A DNA stretch of 55,889 bases from Thermincola ferriacetica. GTDB lineage: Bacteria; Bacillota; Thermincolia; Thermincolales; Thermincolaceae. Positions 36,944 through 45,432 of this stretch are shown piece after piece. A program made the translations under genes and the position numbers. The notes under the pieces were generated by a model. That model was not told the DNA's origin and ran no database searches. It saw only the letters and a list, made by a program, of their open reading frames with translations. The first letter of the stretch is position 1; each line of letters begins with the position of its first letter. Location: positions 1-55,889 of the forward strand of contig NZ_LGTE01000021.1 in the NCBI RefSeq assembly GCF_001263415.1. Direction: 5' to 3'.

Positions 36944-38776
36944 ATGACAACGGCTGTTTTTCGGGCAACCAAAAAATTTTTGTTGGGCCGGCCATTGCGC
37001 ACTTCCAGGCTGATGCAGGAACGTCTGGGCAAAGCCAGGGCTTTGGCAGTTTTTTCTTCTGATGCTTTATCCTCCGTTGCTTACGCCACGGAAGAAATTT
37101 TAATGGTATTGGTTACGGCAGGCACTGCCGCCCTGCGTTTGTCTTTGCCGGTAGCTCTGGTTATTTCGGCGTTACTGGTTATACTCATAACCTCCTATCG
37201 CCAGACTATTTATGCATATCCGAACGGAGGCGGGGCTTATATAGTAGCCAAGGATAACCTTGGTACCGCCCCAGGATTGGTGGCAGCCGCAGCTTTATTG
37301 ACTGATTATGTCCTTACCGTGGCCGTAAGTATTTCAGCAGGAGTAGCGGCCATTACATCTGCCTTCCCTGCACTTCTTGAATACAGGGTAGCCATCTGCC
37401 TCTTTTTCATAGCCCTGGTTACCCTGGCCAACCTCAGGGGAATGAAAGAATCAGCCACCATATTTGCAGTACCGACTTATATTTTCGTTTTCAGTATATA
37501 CATTATGATTTTTGCGGGGCTCATCAAATATTTTACCGGTTCTTATGTTCCGACTCACGCCATGGCGACTGCGGGGCCGGCGCAGGGTGTTACCCTGTAC
37601 CTTATTCTCAGGGCCTTTTCTTCAGGTTGCTCTGCTCTGACCGGCGTGGAAGCAATCAGCAACGGAGTGCCTGCTTTCCGGCCACCAGAGTCAAAAAATG
37701 CCGGGATAACCCTGGTTTGGATGGGTAGTATCCTGATGACCATGTTTGTTGGAATTACGCTCCTGGCCAGGTTTTTCGGGATTGTACCCGTTCATGACCA
37801 GACAGTGGTGTCGCAAATTGCCGCTGCCATCTTTGGCCGTTCGCCGCTTTATTTCCTGATCCAGGCCAGTACAACGGCTATTTTGGTCCTGGCCGCCAAC
37901 ACCAGTTTTGCCGATTTTCCCCGATTGGCTTCTCTTTTGGCCAAAGATGGGTTTATGCCCAGGTTTATGGCCATGCGCGGGGATAAATTAGTATTTTCCA
38001 ACGGCATTATCACCCTTGGGTTCCTGTCAGCCATACTGGTAATTATATTCGGCGGTTCTACCCATGCCTTAATTCCTTTGTATGCCGTAGGAGTCTTCCT
38101 CTCTTTTACCCTTTCCCAAAGCGGCATGGTCGTACACTGGCTAAAAACCAAGGAAAAAGGCTGGGTAAATCACGCGCTGATTAATGGGCTCGGCGCACTG
38201 GCCACCAGCATAGCGGTCGTAATTATCGCCCGCACAAAGTTTCTGTATGGGGCCTGGGTCGTTATTATCATTATCCCAGTGCTTGTCCTGACATTTCTAA
38301 AAATACACCGGCATTATTCTGAAATCACTGCCGAACTGGACCCCAACGGCTGTGCATGTTACCGTAAACTTAATCCCATTATTATCGTGCCCATCGCCAA
38401 TATAAACAAAGTTGTGATCAATACCATCGAATACGCCAAATCCATGACGGATAATATAATTCCTGTTCACATTTGCATCAGTGAAGAAGGAGCCGGTCGA
38501 TTAAAAGAAGAGTGGAAGAAATGGAACTTTGGCGTAGATTTGCTGGTTATTCCTTCTCCTTACCGTTCTATCTTCGGGCCTTTGCTGCGGTTTATCGATA
38601 GGGTGGAAGCCCGGGCCGGAGAAAACGATAAAGTCACTGTGCTCATCCCCGAATTTGTGCCCCGGAAATGGTGGCATTATTTCCTGCACAATCAAACAGG
38701 CATGTGGCTGAAGTTCCTCCTGCTCATGCGCAAAGATATAGTGATCAGTTCTGTTCCCTATCACTTGAAAAAATAA
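36944..38776 (+). CDS. kimA: KimA-type high-affinity potassium transporter
   Basis: The protein has 610 residues from ATG 36944, with GAGGTG six bases upstream; a GTG nine bases earlier overlaps that site. About 12 membrane helices occupy residues 35-450, with the APC-fold start SSDALSSVAYATEEIL and AYPNGGGAYIVAKDNLG. A cytoplasmic C-terminal domain follows from about 465 (NPIIIVPIANINKVVINTIE). Size, domain order and c-di-AMP riboswitch control match Bacillus KimA (YdaO), a K+/H+ symporter. Without the riboswitch the family could be read as a generic amino-acid permease. Confidence 0.9.
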   Translation: MTTAVFRATKKFLLGRPLRTSRLMQERLGKARALAVFSSDALSSVAYATEEILMVLVTAGTAALRLSLPVALVISALLVILITSYRQTIYAYPNGGGAYIVAKDNLGTAPGLVAAAALLTDYVLTVAVSISAGVAAITSAFPALLEYRVAICLFFIALVTLANLRGMKESATIFAVPTYIFVFSIYIMIFAGLIKYFTGSYVPTHAMATAGPAQGVTLYLILRAFSSGCSALTGVEAISNGVPAFRPPESKNAGITLVWMGSILMTMFVGITLLARFFGIVPVHDQTVVSQIAAAIFGRSPLYFLIQASTTAILVLAANTSFADFPRLASLLAKDGFMPRFMAMRGDKLVFSNGIITLGFLSAILVIIFGGSTHALIPLYAVGVFLSFTLSQSGMVVHWLKTKEKGWVNHALINGLGALATSIAVVIIARTKFLYGAWVVIIIIPVLVLTFLKIHRHYSEITAELDPNGCACYRKLNPIIIVPIANINKVVINTIEYAKSMTDNIIPVHICISEEGAGRLKEEWKKWNFGVDLLVIPSPYRSIFGPLLRFIDRVEARAGENDKVTVLIPEFVPRKWWHYFLHNQTGMWLKFLLLMRKDIVISSVPYHLKK

Positions 38777-38860
38777 AGTTTCCTAAGTCACCTCCCGGCC
38801 AAAGTCTAAAACCTCTGTATGATGTCTATACTTATAATAAGAACGGTCGGGAGGTCACAG

Positions 38861-38962
38861 ATGAAAAAGAAGGAATTGGTTAAAGAGATTGAAAAACACT
38901 TAAAGCTTTACGAACAGTATCTGAAATCTCTCAGAAAAACGAAAAAAACCGGAACCAGATAA
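38861..38962 (+). CDS. 33-residue basic small protein
   Basis: ATG 38861 has GGGAGGT five bases upstream and a TATAAT at 38833-38838. The product is MKKKELVKEIEKHLKLYEQY followed by LKSLRKTKKTGTR: a single charged helix, strongly basic. A strong terminator begins at its stop codon. Ribosome site, codon usage and terminator argue it is a real gene. I do not know its function. Confidence 0.65.
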   Translation: MKKKELVKEIEKHLKLYEQYLKSLRKTKKTGTR

Positions 38963-38990
38963 AGCACAGCCCGCCGGGCTGTGCTTTTGT
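38961..38990. terminator. bidirectional terminator
   Basis: AAAGCACAGCCCG CCGGGCTGTGCTTTT: an 11-12 bp GC-rich stem with T-runs. It serves the 33-codon gene and the convergent L,D-transpeptidase gene. Confidence 0.9.
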
Positions 38991-38994
38991 CTGG

Positions 38995-39870
38995 TTATGG
39001 TTTCGTCAGTACAACCGTACAGTTATTTTCATCCCATGTTACCCCATAGCCAAAAGCCTCGGCCAGGACCCTGACATGGACAAAAGCCCTGCCGTGCTTC
39101 ATAATCACAGGTTTATCTATTATTTTTGGGATACCGTTAACCGTTATTTCCCTGCTGTTCACAACAAAACATATCTGCGTCTCCCCTTGCTGCACGGTAA
39201 CCTCTTTTTTCCCGGCATCCCATGTTATTACAGCGTCCAACGCCTCTGCCAGCGTCCGGATGGGAACCATTACTCTGTTATCTTCCAAATAGGCTCTGCC
39301 TTCCCCGTCCTGAGCAACGGTCTTTCCGTTAACCACAAGTTCAACAAACTTCTGTAACCCGTCTCCTTCCAGGTCCCAGTCTCTGTTGATAATTTCCACC
39401 GGCGTCCCAATGGGCGTCCGTTCATAAAGCCAAATAACATCCTGGTTAAACATCCTGATGCAGCCGCCGGAAGCATATTTCCCGATGGATTTCGGGTTAT
39501 TCGTTCCGTGAATACCGTAAGTTCCGCCCGAGGTGCCGCGTGCATCAATCCCCAGCCAGCGGGCGCCCAGCGGATTTCTGGGACTGCCACCGGGTATTTT
39601 TAACTTATTGTAATATGGATTGACCACTTTACGGACCACCCGGAAAGAACCTTCAGGCGTGAGGTCCGGCGTGCGCCCCGTGGCCACCGGAAAAATCTTG
39701 CTCACTTGGCCGTTTTCCAGATAAGCCAGCTTGTTAACCTTCTTGTTGATAATTATCTTTTTTGCTTCAGTGGCAAATACCGGACCCGGCAATGAGCACA
39801 ATAAAAACAAAGCCAGCAGAACACAACTGAACCTGCGCGTCCTTCTTCCCTCCCCCCAATAGTTTTTCAC
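38995..39870 (-). CDS. secreted L,D-transpeptidase with copper-amine-oxidase-like stalk domain
   Basis: The protein has 291 residues. A signal peptide (FSCVLLALFLLCSLPGPVFA) is followed by a YkuD domain at about 35-160, with the catalytic motif HGTNNPKSIGKYASGGCIRM. The C-terminal ~110 residues form a Cu_amine_oxidN1-type stalk domain (RVMVPIRTLAEALDAVITWD, AFVHVRVLAEAFGYGVTWDE). It should form 3-3 peptidoglycan cross-links or attach to spore or cell wall material. It is monocistronic. Confidence 0.92.
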   Translation of the reverse strand: MKNYWGEGRRTRRFSCVLLALFLLCSLPGPVFATEAKKIIINKKVNKLAYLENGQVSKIFPVATGRTPDLTPEGSFRVVRKVVNPYYNKLKIPGGSPRNPLGARWLGIDARGTSGGTYGIHGTNNPKSIGKYASGGCIRMFNQDVIWLYERTPIGTPVEIINRDWDLEGDGLQKFVELVVNGKTVAQDGEGRAYLEDNRVMVPIRTLAEALDAVITWDAGKKEVTVQQGETQICFVVNSREITVNGIPKIIDKPVIMKHGRAFVHVRVLAEAFGYGVTWDENNCTVVLTKP

Positions 39871-40026
39871 AGGGAAATAACTATGCGCAAGGGAGAGGAC
39901 TTAGAACCGGCAACAATGGATAAGAATTAATTATCTCTATGCGACCTTTGATAGAAAACTTTTATTGGTCACATATATAGTTTTTATATACAATTATGTT
40001 GATACGGCAAATTCGTTCTTGAAAGG

Positions 40027-40827
40027 ATGAAGCAGGTGATACTGTGCGCACAAGATATAAACAAATTTTTTCACACTCAGAACGGCAAACAAATCGAGGC
40101 TCTCAAAGATGTCGGTCTGTCTGTCAGGAAACACGAATTTGTTGCCATTGTCGGTCCAAGCGGCTGCGGTAAGAGCACCCTGCTAAATGTTTTGGCCGGA
40201 CTTTATGAACCCGATACCGGCCAGGTTCTTATTAACGGCAGTCCCAGCAGGAGTTCCAGTGTCAAAAGGGGCCACATATCCCAGGCTGATACCCTTCTTC
40301 CCTGGCGAACGATAATGGAAAATGTCGAACTTGGACTCGAAATCAGAGGTATGGCCAAAAAAGAAAGAAGAGAAATTGCCGCCATGTTGATTAAACAGGT
40401 CGGTTTGGGCGGTTTTGAAAAAAGTTACCCCTTTGAGCTTTCGGGCGGGATGAGGAAGAGAGCTATTATAATCAGGACTCTGGCTTATGCCCCTGAGATA
40501 ATATTTATGGACGAGCCCTTTGTCGGGCTGGATGTTCAATCAAGAGACGAGCTTATGGATGACATCTTAAAATTATGGCAGGAAACAAAAAAAACCATCT
40601 TATTTGTAACCCACGACCTGGCCGAAGCGATAACCCTTGCCGACAGGGTTATTTTGATGAGCGCCCGGCCGGCCACTGTGAAAGCCGAATACCTGGTATC
40701 ATTGCCCCGCCCCAGATCTGTGGCCGAGATCAAATTCACTCCTCAATTTATTCAGCTTCATAAACGTATTTGGGGAGATTTAAGTAACGAAGTAATGAAA
40801 TCCTATAGAAATGAGGCGTCTTCATGA
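40027..40827 (+). CDS. ABC transporter ATP-binding protein (TauB/SsuB-like)
   Basis: The protein has 266 residues. Walker A is VGPSGCGKSTLLN, the Q-loop region HISQADTLLPW, the signature FELSGGMRKRA, Walker B IIFMDEPFVGLD, and the H-loop VTHDLAEA. This is the nitrate/sulfonate/taurine subfamily. ATG 40027 lies directly against AAAGG; GTG 40036 is an alternative start. It overlaps the permease gene by four bases. Confidence 0.9.
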   Translation: MKQVILCAQDINKFFHTQNGKQIEALKDVGLSVRKHEFVAIVGPSGCGKSTLLNVLAGLYEPDTGQVLINGSPSRSSSVKRGHISQADTLLPWRTIMENVELGLEIRGMAKKERREIAAMLIKQVGLGGFEKSYPFELSGGMRKRAIIIRTLAYAPEIIFMDEPFVGLDVQSRDELMDDILKLWQETKKTILFVTHDLAEAITLADRVILMSARPATVKAEYLVSLPRPRSVAEIKFTPQFIQLHKRIWGDLSNEVMKSYRNEASS

Positions 40828-41621
40828 AAAACGTTGTACGTGCAAATCCGGAAGTCAGAGCAACTGTCTTAAGAATTATTTTTGTAATAACGTTGATTTT
40901 GGCCTGGGAACTTGTTGCTGAATTTAAAATAATTGACCCATTTTATATCAGTCAGCCCTCACAGATTTTCAAAGATTTAAAACACCTCTTCATATCAGGG
41001 GAACTTGGCAAACATCTGACCATTACATTAAAAGAGGCATTCCTGGGTTTGACCATTGGCACATTTTTGGGCATGGCCGGCGGGTTTATCCTTGGGAGAA
41101 TTGAGTTACTGGCAAAGATTTTTGAGCCGATTATTACGGCTCTTTACGGCATTCCCAAACTGGCGCTGGCTCCCGTTTTCGTCCTCTGGTTCGGGCTTGG
41201 TATCGAATCCAAAGTTTTCTTGTCACTCCTGATGGTTTTTTATCTCGTTTTCTTTAATACCTACGGAGGGATTAAAAGCGTTGACCCAAACCTGGTTGGA
41301 GCAGTCAAGTTAATGGGCGCAAATGAACTTCAGTTATTTACAAAAGTCGTTTTGCCTTCGTGCGTCCCCTGGATTTTGGCAGGGCTCCGGGGAGGGCTGG
41401 GCGCTTCCCTGCTTGGGGCTATCGTTGGGGAATATATAGGTGCCAGCGCCGGCTTGGGATGGATGATTCAATATGCAACCGGAACGTATCAGATCAACCG
41501 GGTAATGTCCTGTATAGTATTACTCCTCTTTACCGGGCTGATCCTGAACACGGGGTTAAAAATTCTGGAGAAACGCCTTTTAAAATGGCGTCCCCGTGTT
41601 GATTACGATACTATCTCATAG
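40824..41621 (+). CDS. ABC transporter permease (TauC/SsuC-like)
   Basis: The protein has 265 residues with six hydrophobic segments. The BPD_transp_1 fold includes an EAA-type loop (VGAVKLMGANELQLFTKVVL). LYGIPKLALAPVFVLWFGLG is typical of SsuC/TauC. Overlap with the ATPase gene shows translational coupling. Confidence 0.93.
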   Translation: MKNVVRANPEVRATVLRIIFVITLILAWELVAEFKIIDPFYISQPSQIFKDLKHLFISGELGKHLTITLKEAFLGLTIGTFLGMAGGFILGRIELLAKIFEPIITALYGIPKLALAPVFVLWFGLGIESKVFLSLLMVFYLVFFNTYGGIKSVDPNLVGAVKLMGANELQLFTKVVLPSCVPWILAGLRGGLGASLLGAIVGEYIGASAGLGWMIQYATGTYQINRVMSCIVLLLFTGLILNTGLKILEKRLLKWRPRVDYDTIS

Positions 41622-41691
41622 GAGGTGATTCTGCAGTTAAACTTTGGCTATAAATTAAACAACAATATTTTGGAGAAAGGAGACAGGTTAA

Positions 41692-42750
41692 ATGAGACGC
41701 AAAGTACTTTTGAGCACCGTGCTAGCAGCGCTAATGTTGATAACGCCTTTTTTAGCGGGTTGCGCTAAACAACCGGCAGGGCAAACAAAGGCGACGGCAA
41801 ACACCGGTGAGCCAACTGAAAAACAACCAAAACTCCAAAAAGTTGTAGTAGCTGAAGCTACCAGGGGCGAGTACTGGCTCCCTGTCTATCTTGCCCACCA
41901 ACTGGGTTATTTTAAAGAGGAAGGTCTGGAAGCAGAATTTGTCACATATAAAGACGGGCCTTTGGCGCTACTTGGATTAGTCAGCGGAGATGCCCAGTTT
42001 TGTATCATTGGTTTTGAACCTGTATTGAGGGCTTATGAGCAGGGTAAAAAAACAAAAGTTATTTTAACAACTACATATAACCAGCCTTATATGTTCGCCA
42101 CACGAAAAGGCATTAACAAAATCAGCGATCTCAAAGGCAAAGTTATTTTTGCCGGTATGCCGAGTTCAGCACCATACGCCTTTGCCAGGGCTGTACTGAA
42201 AACTGCCGGTTTGGACCCCGATAAAGACGTAACCTTCGCCAATTTAGAGTATGGCGCTGAAATAGCAGCCCTGAGCAAGGGGGAAATTGACGGTACCTAT
42301 GTACGTGCCTCAAGGTACCCTGAATTTACGGCCATTGGCGCAAATATCCTGGTTGATGCCACTGACCCACCACAGCACAAAAAAATATTTGGCTCGGAAA
42401 GATATGAGGCTATGACTGTTCAGGTCACTGATGACTTTATTAAAACAAATCCCGAAACCGTTCAAAAGTTTGTAAATGCCGTGGTGAAAGCTATGAAGTG
42501 GCAATTTGATCATTCCGATGAAGAAGTCGCTGCCAAGATTGCCCCGCTTTTCCCGGGAAGGAAAATCGATGCCAGGTTAATCAATACTGTAAAGCGTTCC
42601 CTCTCTCCCGACGGTTATTTTACGAAAGAAGGATATGCAACTGTAGAGAGGTTCTGTAAGGATGTCGGTCTTATTACCAAACCGGTGCCTTTTGAAGAAG
42701 TAATCGACCAGTCGTTTATTAAAAAGGCCCATGAAACACTTGGTAAATAG
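41692..42750 (+). CDS. ABC transporter substrate-binding lipoprotein (NMT1/SsuA-like)
   Basis: The protein has 352 residues. The lipobox is FLAGC (Cys about 24) after a hydrophobic leader. The mature part has the NMT1/SsuA fold (YWLPVYLAHQLGYFKEEGLE, AQFCIIGFEPVLRAYEQGKK). It follows AGGAGA. The ligand cannot be read from sequence; homologues bind sulfonates, nitrate, pyrimidine precursors or aromatics. Confidence 0.92.
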   Translation: MRRKVLLSTVLAALMLITPFLAGCAKQPAGQTKATANTGEPTEKQPKLQKVVVAEATRGEYWLPVYLAHQLGYFKEEGLEAEFVTYKDGPLALLGLVSGDAQFCIIGFEPVLRAYEQGKKTKVILTTTYNQPYMFATRKGINKISDLKGKVIFAGMPSSAPYAFARAVLKTAGLDPDKDVTFANLEYGAEIAALSKGEIDGTYVRASRYPEFTAIGANILVDATDPPQHKKIFGSERYEAMTVQVTDDFIKTNPETVQKFVNAVVKAMKWQFDHSDEEVAAKIAPLFPGRKIDARLINTVKRSLSPDGYFTKEGYATVERFCKDVGLITKPVPFEEVIDQSFIKKAHETLGK

Positions 42751-42792
42751 GGCTGGCTAGTAAGCATGTTTTGGTTAAAAGGAGTCGAATAA

Positions 42793-44916
42793 ATGGGCGA
42801 TAATAATTGGCAAGTTAAACTCTGCGAGGGGATACCAGAAGTTAAGTTAGCTCAGTCAGTCTGCGACATGTGCAACGGAAACTGTGGCGGAAGCTGCGGG
42901 ATTAATCTTTTCATAAAAAAAGATATGCTCATTAAAACCTCAGGCCGGCAGGGGCATCCTCTCAGTCACGGGTATATTTGTGCAAAGGGAATGCTCATTC
43001 CGGAAATCTTAAACGCCCCGGATCGGCTCCGGCATCCCCTGAAAAAAGACGGTAAGGGCCGGTTTAGGGAAATATCCTGGGATGAAGCCTTCTCTCTGAT
43101 CACACGGCAGTTAAAAGATATTAAGGCCAAATATGGAGCAGAATCCCTGGCCGTTCACGTTGGCCATGCAGGAGTAAGAAAAGAATTCACCCCTTATGTG
43201 GAACTGTTTTGCAGGCTGTTCGGAACGCCGAACTTTTCCACGAGCGGGAGCCACTGCTACCTCTCCAAATTAATCGCCAATGAAATTACCTGCGGCAGCC
43301 TGCCGGTTCCGGACCTGCCAAACAGCAAATGTGTAATTCTCTGGGGGTACAACCCAAAAGAATCCTATCCTCCGGTGAAGCGTATTATCAACGAGGCACG
43401 CAAAAAGGGGACCGGGCTCATTGTAGTAGACCCCAGGGCAACCTCAACGGCAAGAGAATCCGACCTCCATCTCCAACTTCGCCCTGGGACTGACACAGCC
43501 CTGGCTCTTGGCCTGCTTAACGTAATCATCGGGGAAAATCTCTATGACCGTGAGTTCGTTGACAAATGGACCATTGGTTTCAGTGAGCTTCTTCAGCATA
43601 TCCGGCAATATCCTCCGGAAGAAGTGGCAAAGATTACATGGGTACCGGCGGATAAAATCAGAAAGGCTGCCCGCATGTATGCGTCCTGTAAACCGGCCAG
43701 TATTGCTTCCGGAATCGCACCGGAACTTCTCACCAACGGGTTTCAGGCCGAACGGGCCATGTCTGTGTTACAGGCAATAACGGGTAACCTGGACATACCA
43801 GGAGGGGCTATCTTTACCCCACCGCCGAAATTGTCTCCTGTATTGGTAGAAACTGCAACAGAAAAGCCGGCCATTGGCAAAGAAGAGTTCCCCTTATTTC
43901 ATAAATATACTAATCGTGCCCAGGCTAACTTGTATCCAAGAGCAATTCTCGAAGGCAGGCCATACCCTATAAAAGGTTTAATAGTTGTTGGAAGTAATCC
44001 TGTTTTAACTTGGCCTGACGCCGGAAAAGTTAAAAGAGCACTGGGTAAATTAGAGTTTCTGGCGGTCATGGACCTGTTTCTGACGGAAACAGCTAAACTT
44101 GCTGATCTGGTTCTCCCTGCAGCAACGTTCTGGGAACGCGATGAAATATGGGACCATTCCTACATAATAGGCGACCCAAGGTTGGGAATAGCTCAAAAAG
44201 CACTACCAGTCGGAGACGTTATAACTGACTGGGCCTTTTGGCGAGAATTGACCACCAGGCTGGGATACGGGCAGAAATTCTCACCCAAAACCGAGTATGA
44301 AGCAATTAATTTTAGATTAAAACCATTAGGCCTTGATTTTGAACAACTGGCTGAGTGTCCGAACGGCTATATTTATCAGGAAAAGCAATACAAAAAATAT
44401 GAAGAAGAGGGATTTAATACTCCCTCAGGAAAAGTTGAAATCTATTCCAAACAGTTGGAAAACCACGGGTATTATCCTCTGCCAACATATCACGAGCCTG
44501 GTGAAAGTCCCTGGTCCACGCCCGAAATTGCCAGAGATTATCCGTTTATTCTCAGCACCGGGGCGAGGGCTCTCAGTTATATCCATTCCCGCTACCGTAA
44601 CCTGCCTTCATTCCGTAAACGGGCGTATGAGCCCTTAGTTGAAATGAACAGAAAAACAGCCGAAAAGCTAAAGATAAAAGACGGAGAGTTGATTGCCGTT
44701 GAGTCCCTGAGAGGAAGAATTGAGCTCAAGGCAAAGTTAACAGAGGAGCTACATCCTCAAGTGATCTATGTTCCCCATGGCTGGGCCGAGGCCAATGTAA
44801 ACCTTTTAACCGATGATACCGTTCTTGATCCTGTCACCGGTTTTCCGGCATTTAGGGCACTTTTGGCCCGGGTAAGAAAAATAAACCTTTCGCACCATAA
44901 AAGCCCCGCCTTGTAG
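42793..44916 (+). CDS. molybdopterin (bis-MGD) oxidoreductase catalytic subunit, cytoplasmic
   Basis: The protein has 707 residues. The N-terminal [4Fe-4S] motif has Cys24, Cys27, Cys31 (or Cys35) and Cys63 (SVCDMCNGNCGGSC, GYICAKG). The molybdopterin domains follow (LRHPLKKDGKGRFREISWDE, ILWGYNPKESYPPV, VVDPRATSTARESDLHLQLR), then a C-terminal MGD-binding domain (LSTGARALSYIHSRYRNLP, HGWAEANVNLLTDD). GSHCYLSK lies where the Mo ligand is expected, suggesting Cys. No Tat signal is present. No electron-transfer subunit lies beside it. It follows the ABC genes and ends at a terminator. Confidence 0.88.
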   Translation: MGDNNWQVKLCEGIPEVKLAQSVCDMCNGNCGGSCGINLFIKKDMLIKTSGRQGHPLSHGYICAKGMLIPEILNAPDRLRHPLKKDGKGRFREISWDEAFSLITRQLKDIKAKYGAESLAVHVGHAGVRKEFTPYVELFCRLFGTPNFSTSGSHCYLSKLIANEITCGSLPVPDLPNSKCVILWGYNPKESYPPVKRIINEARKKGTGLIVVDPRATSTARESDLHLQLRPGTDTALALGLLNVIIGENLYDREFVDKWTIGFSELLQHIRQYPPEEVAKITWVPADKIRKAARMYASCKPASIASGIAPELLTNGFQAERAMSVLQAITGNLDIPGGAIFTPPPKLSPVLVETATEKPAIGKEEFPLFHKYTNRAQANLYPRAILEGRPYPIKGLIVVGSNPVLTWPDAGKVKRALGKLEFLAVMDLFLTETAKLADLVLPAATFWERDEIWDHSYIIGDPRLGIAQKALPVGDVITDWAFWRELTTRLGYGQKFSPKTEYEAINFRLKPLGLDFEQLAECPNGYIYQEKQYKKYEEEGFNTPSGKVEIYSKQLENHGYYPLPTYHEPGESPWSTPEIARDYPFILSTGARALSYIHSRYRNLPSFRKRAYEPLVEMNRKTAEKLKIKDGELIAVESLRGRIELKAKLTEELHPQVIYVPHGWAEANVNLLTDDTVLDPVTGFPAFRALLARVRKINLSHHKSPAL

Positions 44917-44933
44917 ACGGGGCGACAATTTTT
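44903..44933 (+). terminator. terminator after the Mo-enzyme gene
   Basis: GCCCCG...CGGGGC stem, overlapping the stop codon, followed by ATTTTTT. Confidence 0.75.
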
Positions 44934-44950
44934 TCGGCTGAATCATTTAT

Positions 44951-45090
44951 GACCTACAACCATTTGATTGATGTCCCCGAACGTCTTATATGTGAGGCGT
45001 TCCCTGCAATATTACAATCCCTCGCAGACAGGCTAAAAACCCAAATCCTGCCCTAGCTACTTCTGATAAATTGGATGAACTTCATTCCGG
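44951..45090. repeat. segment A, homologous to 49363-49616 on the other side of the CRISPR array
   Basis: The block begins GACCTACAACCATTTGATTG and contains CCCCGAACGTCT and ATGTGAGGCGTTCCC. It then has a degenerate CRISPR repeat (45011-45040, about 24 of 30 bases, ending CAGGCTAAAAAC), and ends GATAAATTGGATGAACTTCA then TTCCGG. The same blocks in the same order occur at 49363-49616, but there about 115 bases longer in the middle (the small zinc-protein gene). A is thus a deleted copy. Confidence 0.85.
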
Positions 45091-45258
45091 GTTATAACGG
45101 AATATCAACTTAGTAAGATGTCCAAATACATCCTTGCCCAGTTCCTCCCATAAAAAATACATCGACAATTTGTCTCCCGGGTATTCTTCTTTTATAATCT
45201 GCCAAAATTCTTCTGTGTTTTTGGTTTTCATGAGCCTTTCCTTTACATCGTCATTCAT
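45082..45258 (-). CDS. 58-residue hypothetical protein
   Basis: The frame encodes MNDDVKERLMKTKNTEEFWQ, then IIKEEYPGDKLSMYFLWEEL and a short end. GAGG lies close before the ATG. I do not recognise it. It follows a zinc-ribbon fragment by 32 bp on the same strand. Its last codons lie in segment A; the matching end in segment B retains only the last two codons. Confidence 0.5.
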   Translation of the reverse strand: MNDDVKERLMKTKNTEEFWQIIKEEYPGDKLSMYFLWEELGKDVFGHLTKLIFRYNPE

Positions 45259-45290
45259 TTCCTCAACCCCTTTTGATTTTCAATTCCTTA

Positions 45291-45432
45291 TCAGGTACGC
45301 TTAAGACCTTTAGTAGTATGAGTCGTTCCGCAGAGAGGGCATATCCCAAACAAATGGTTTTTATTTTCATCAAATACCATTACATATGTCAACAGGACGA
45401 TGGGATATGGTTTTTGACATTTACAGTCATCT
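45291..45432 (-). pseudogene. zinc-ribbon protein fragment truncated by the CRISPR array
   Basis: The open frame runs directly from the outermost CRISPR repeat, with no start codon, and encodes DDCKCQKPYPIVLLTYVM, then FGICPLCGTTHTTKG. It has C-x-C and C-x2-C, like a small zinc ribbon. A start at the internal ATG (45378 region) would give only about 29 residues without the first Cys pair. The array appears to have replaced its 5' part. Confidence 0.5.
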
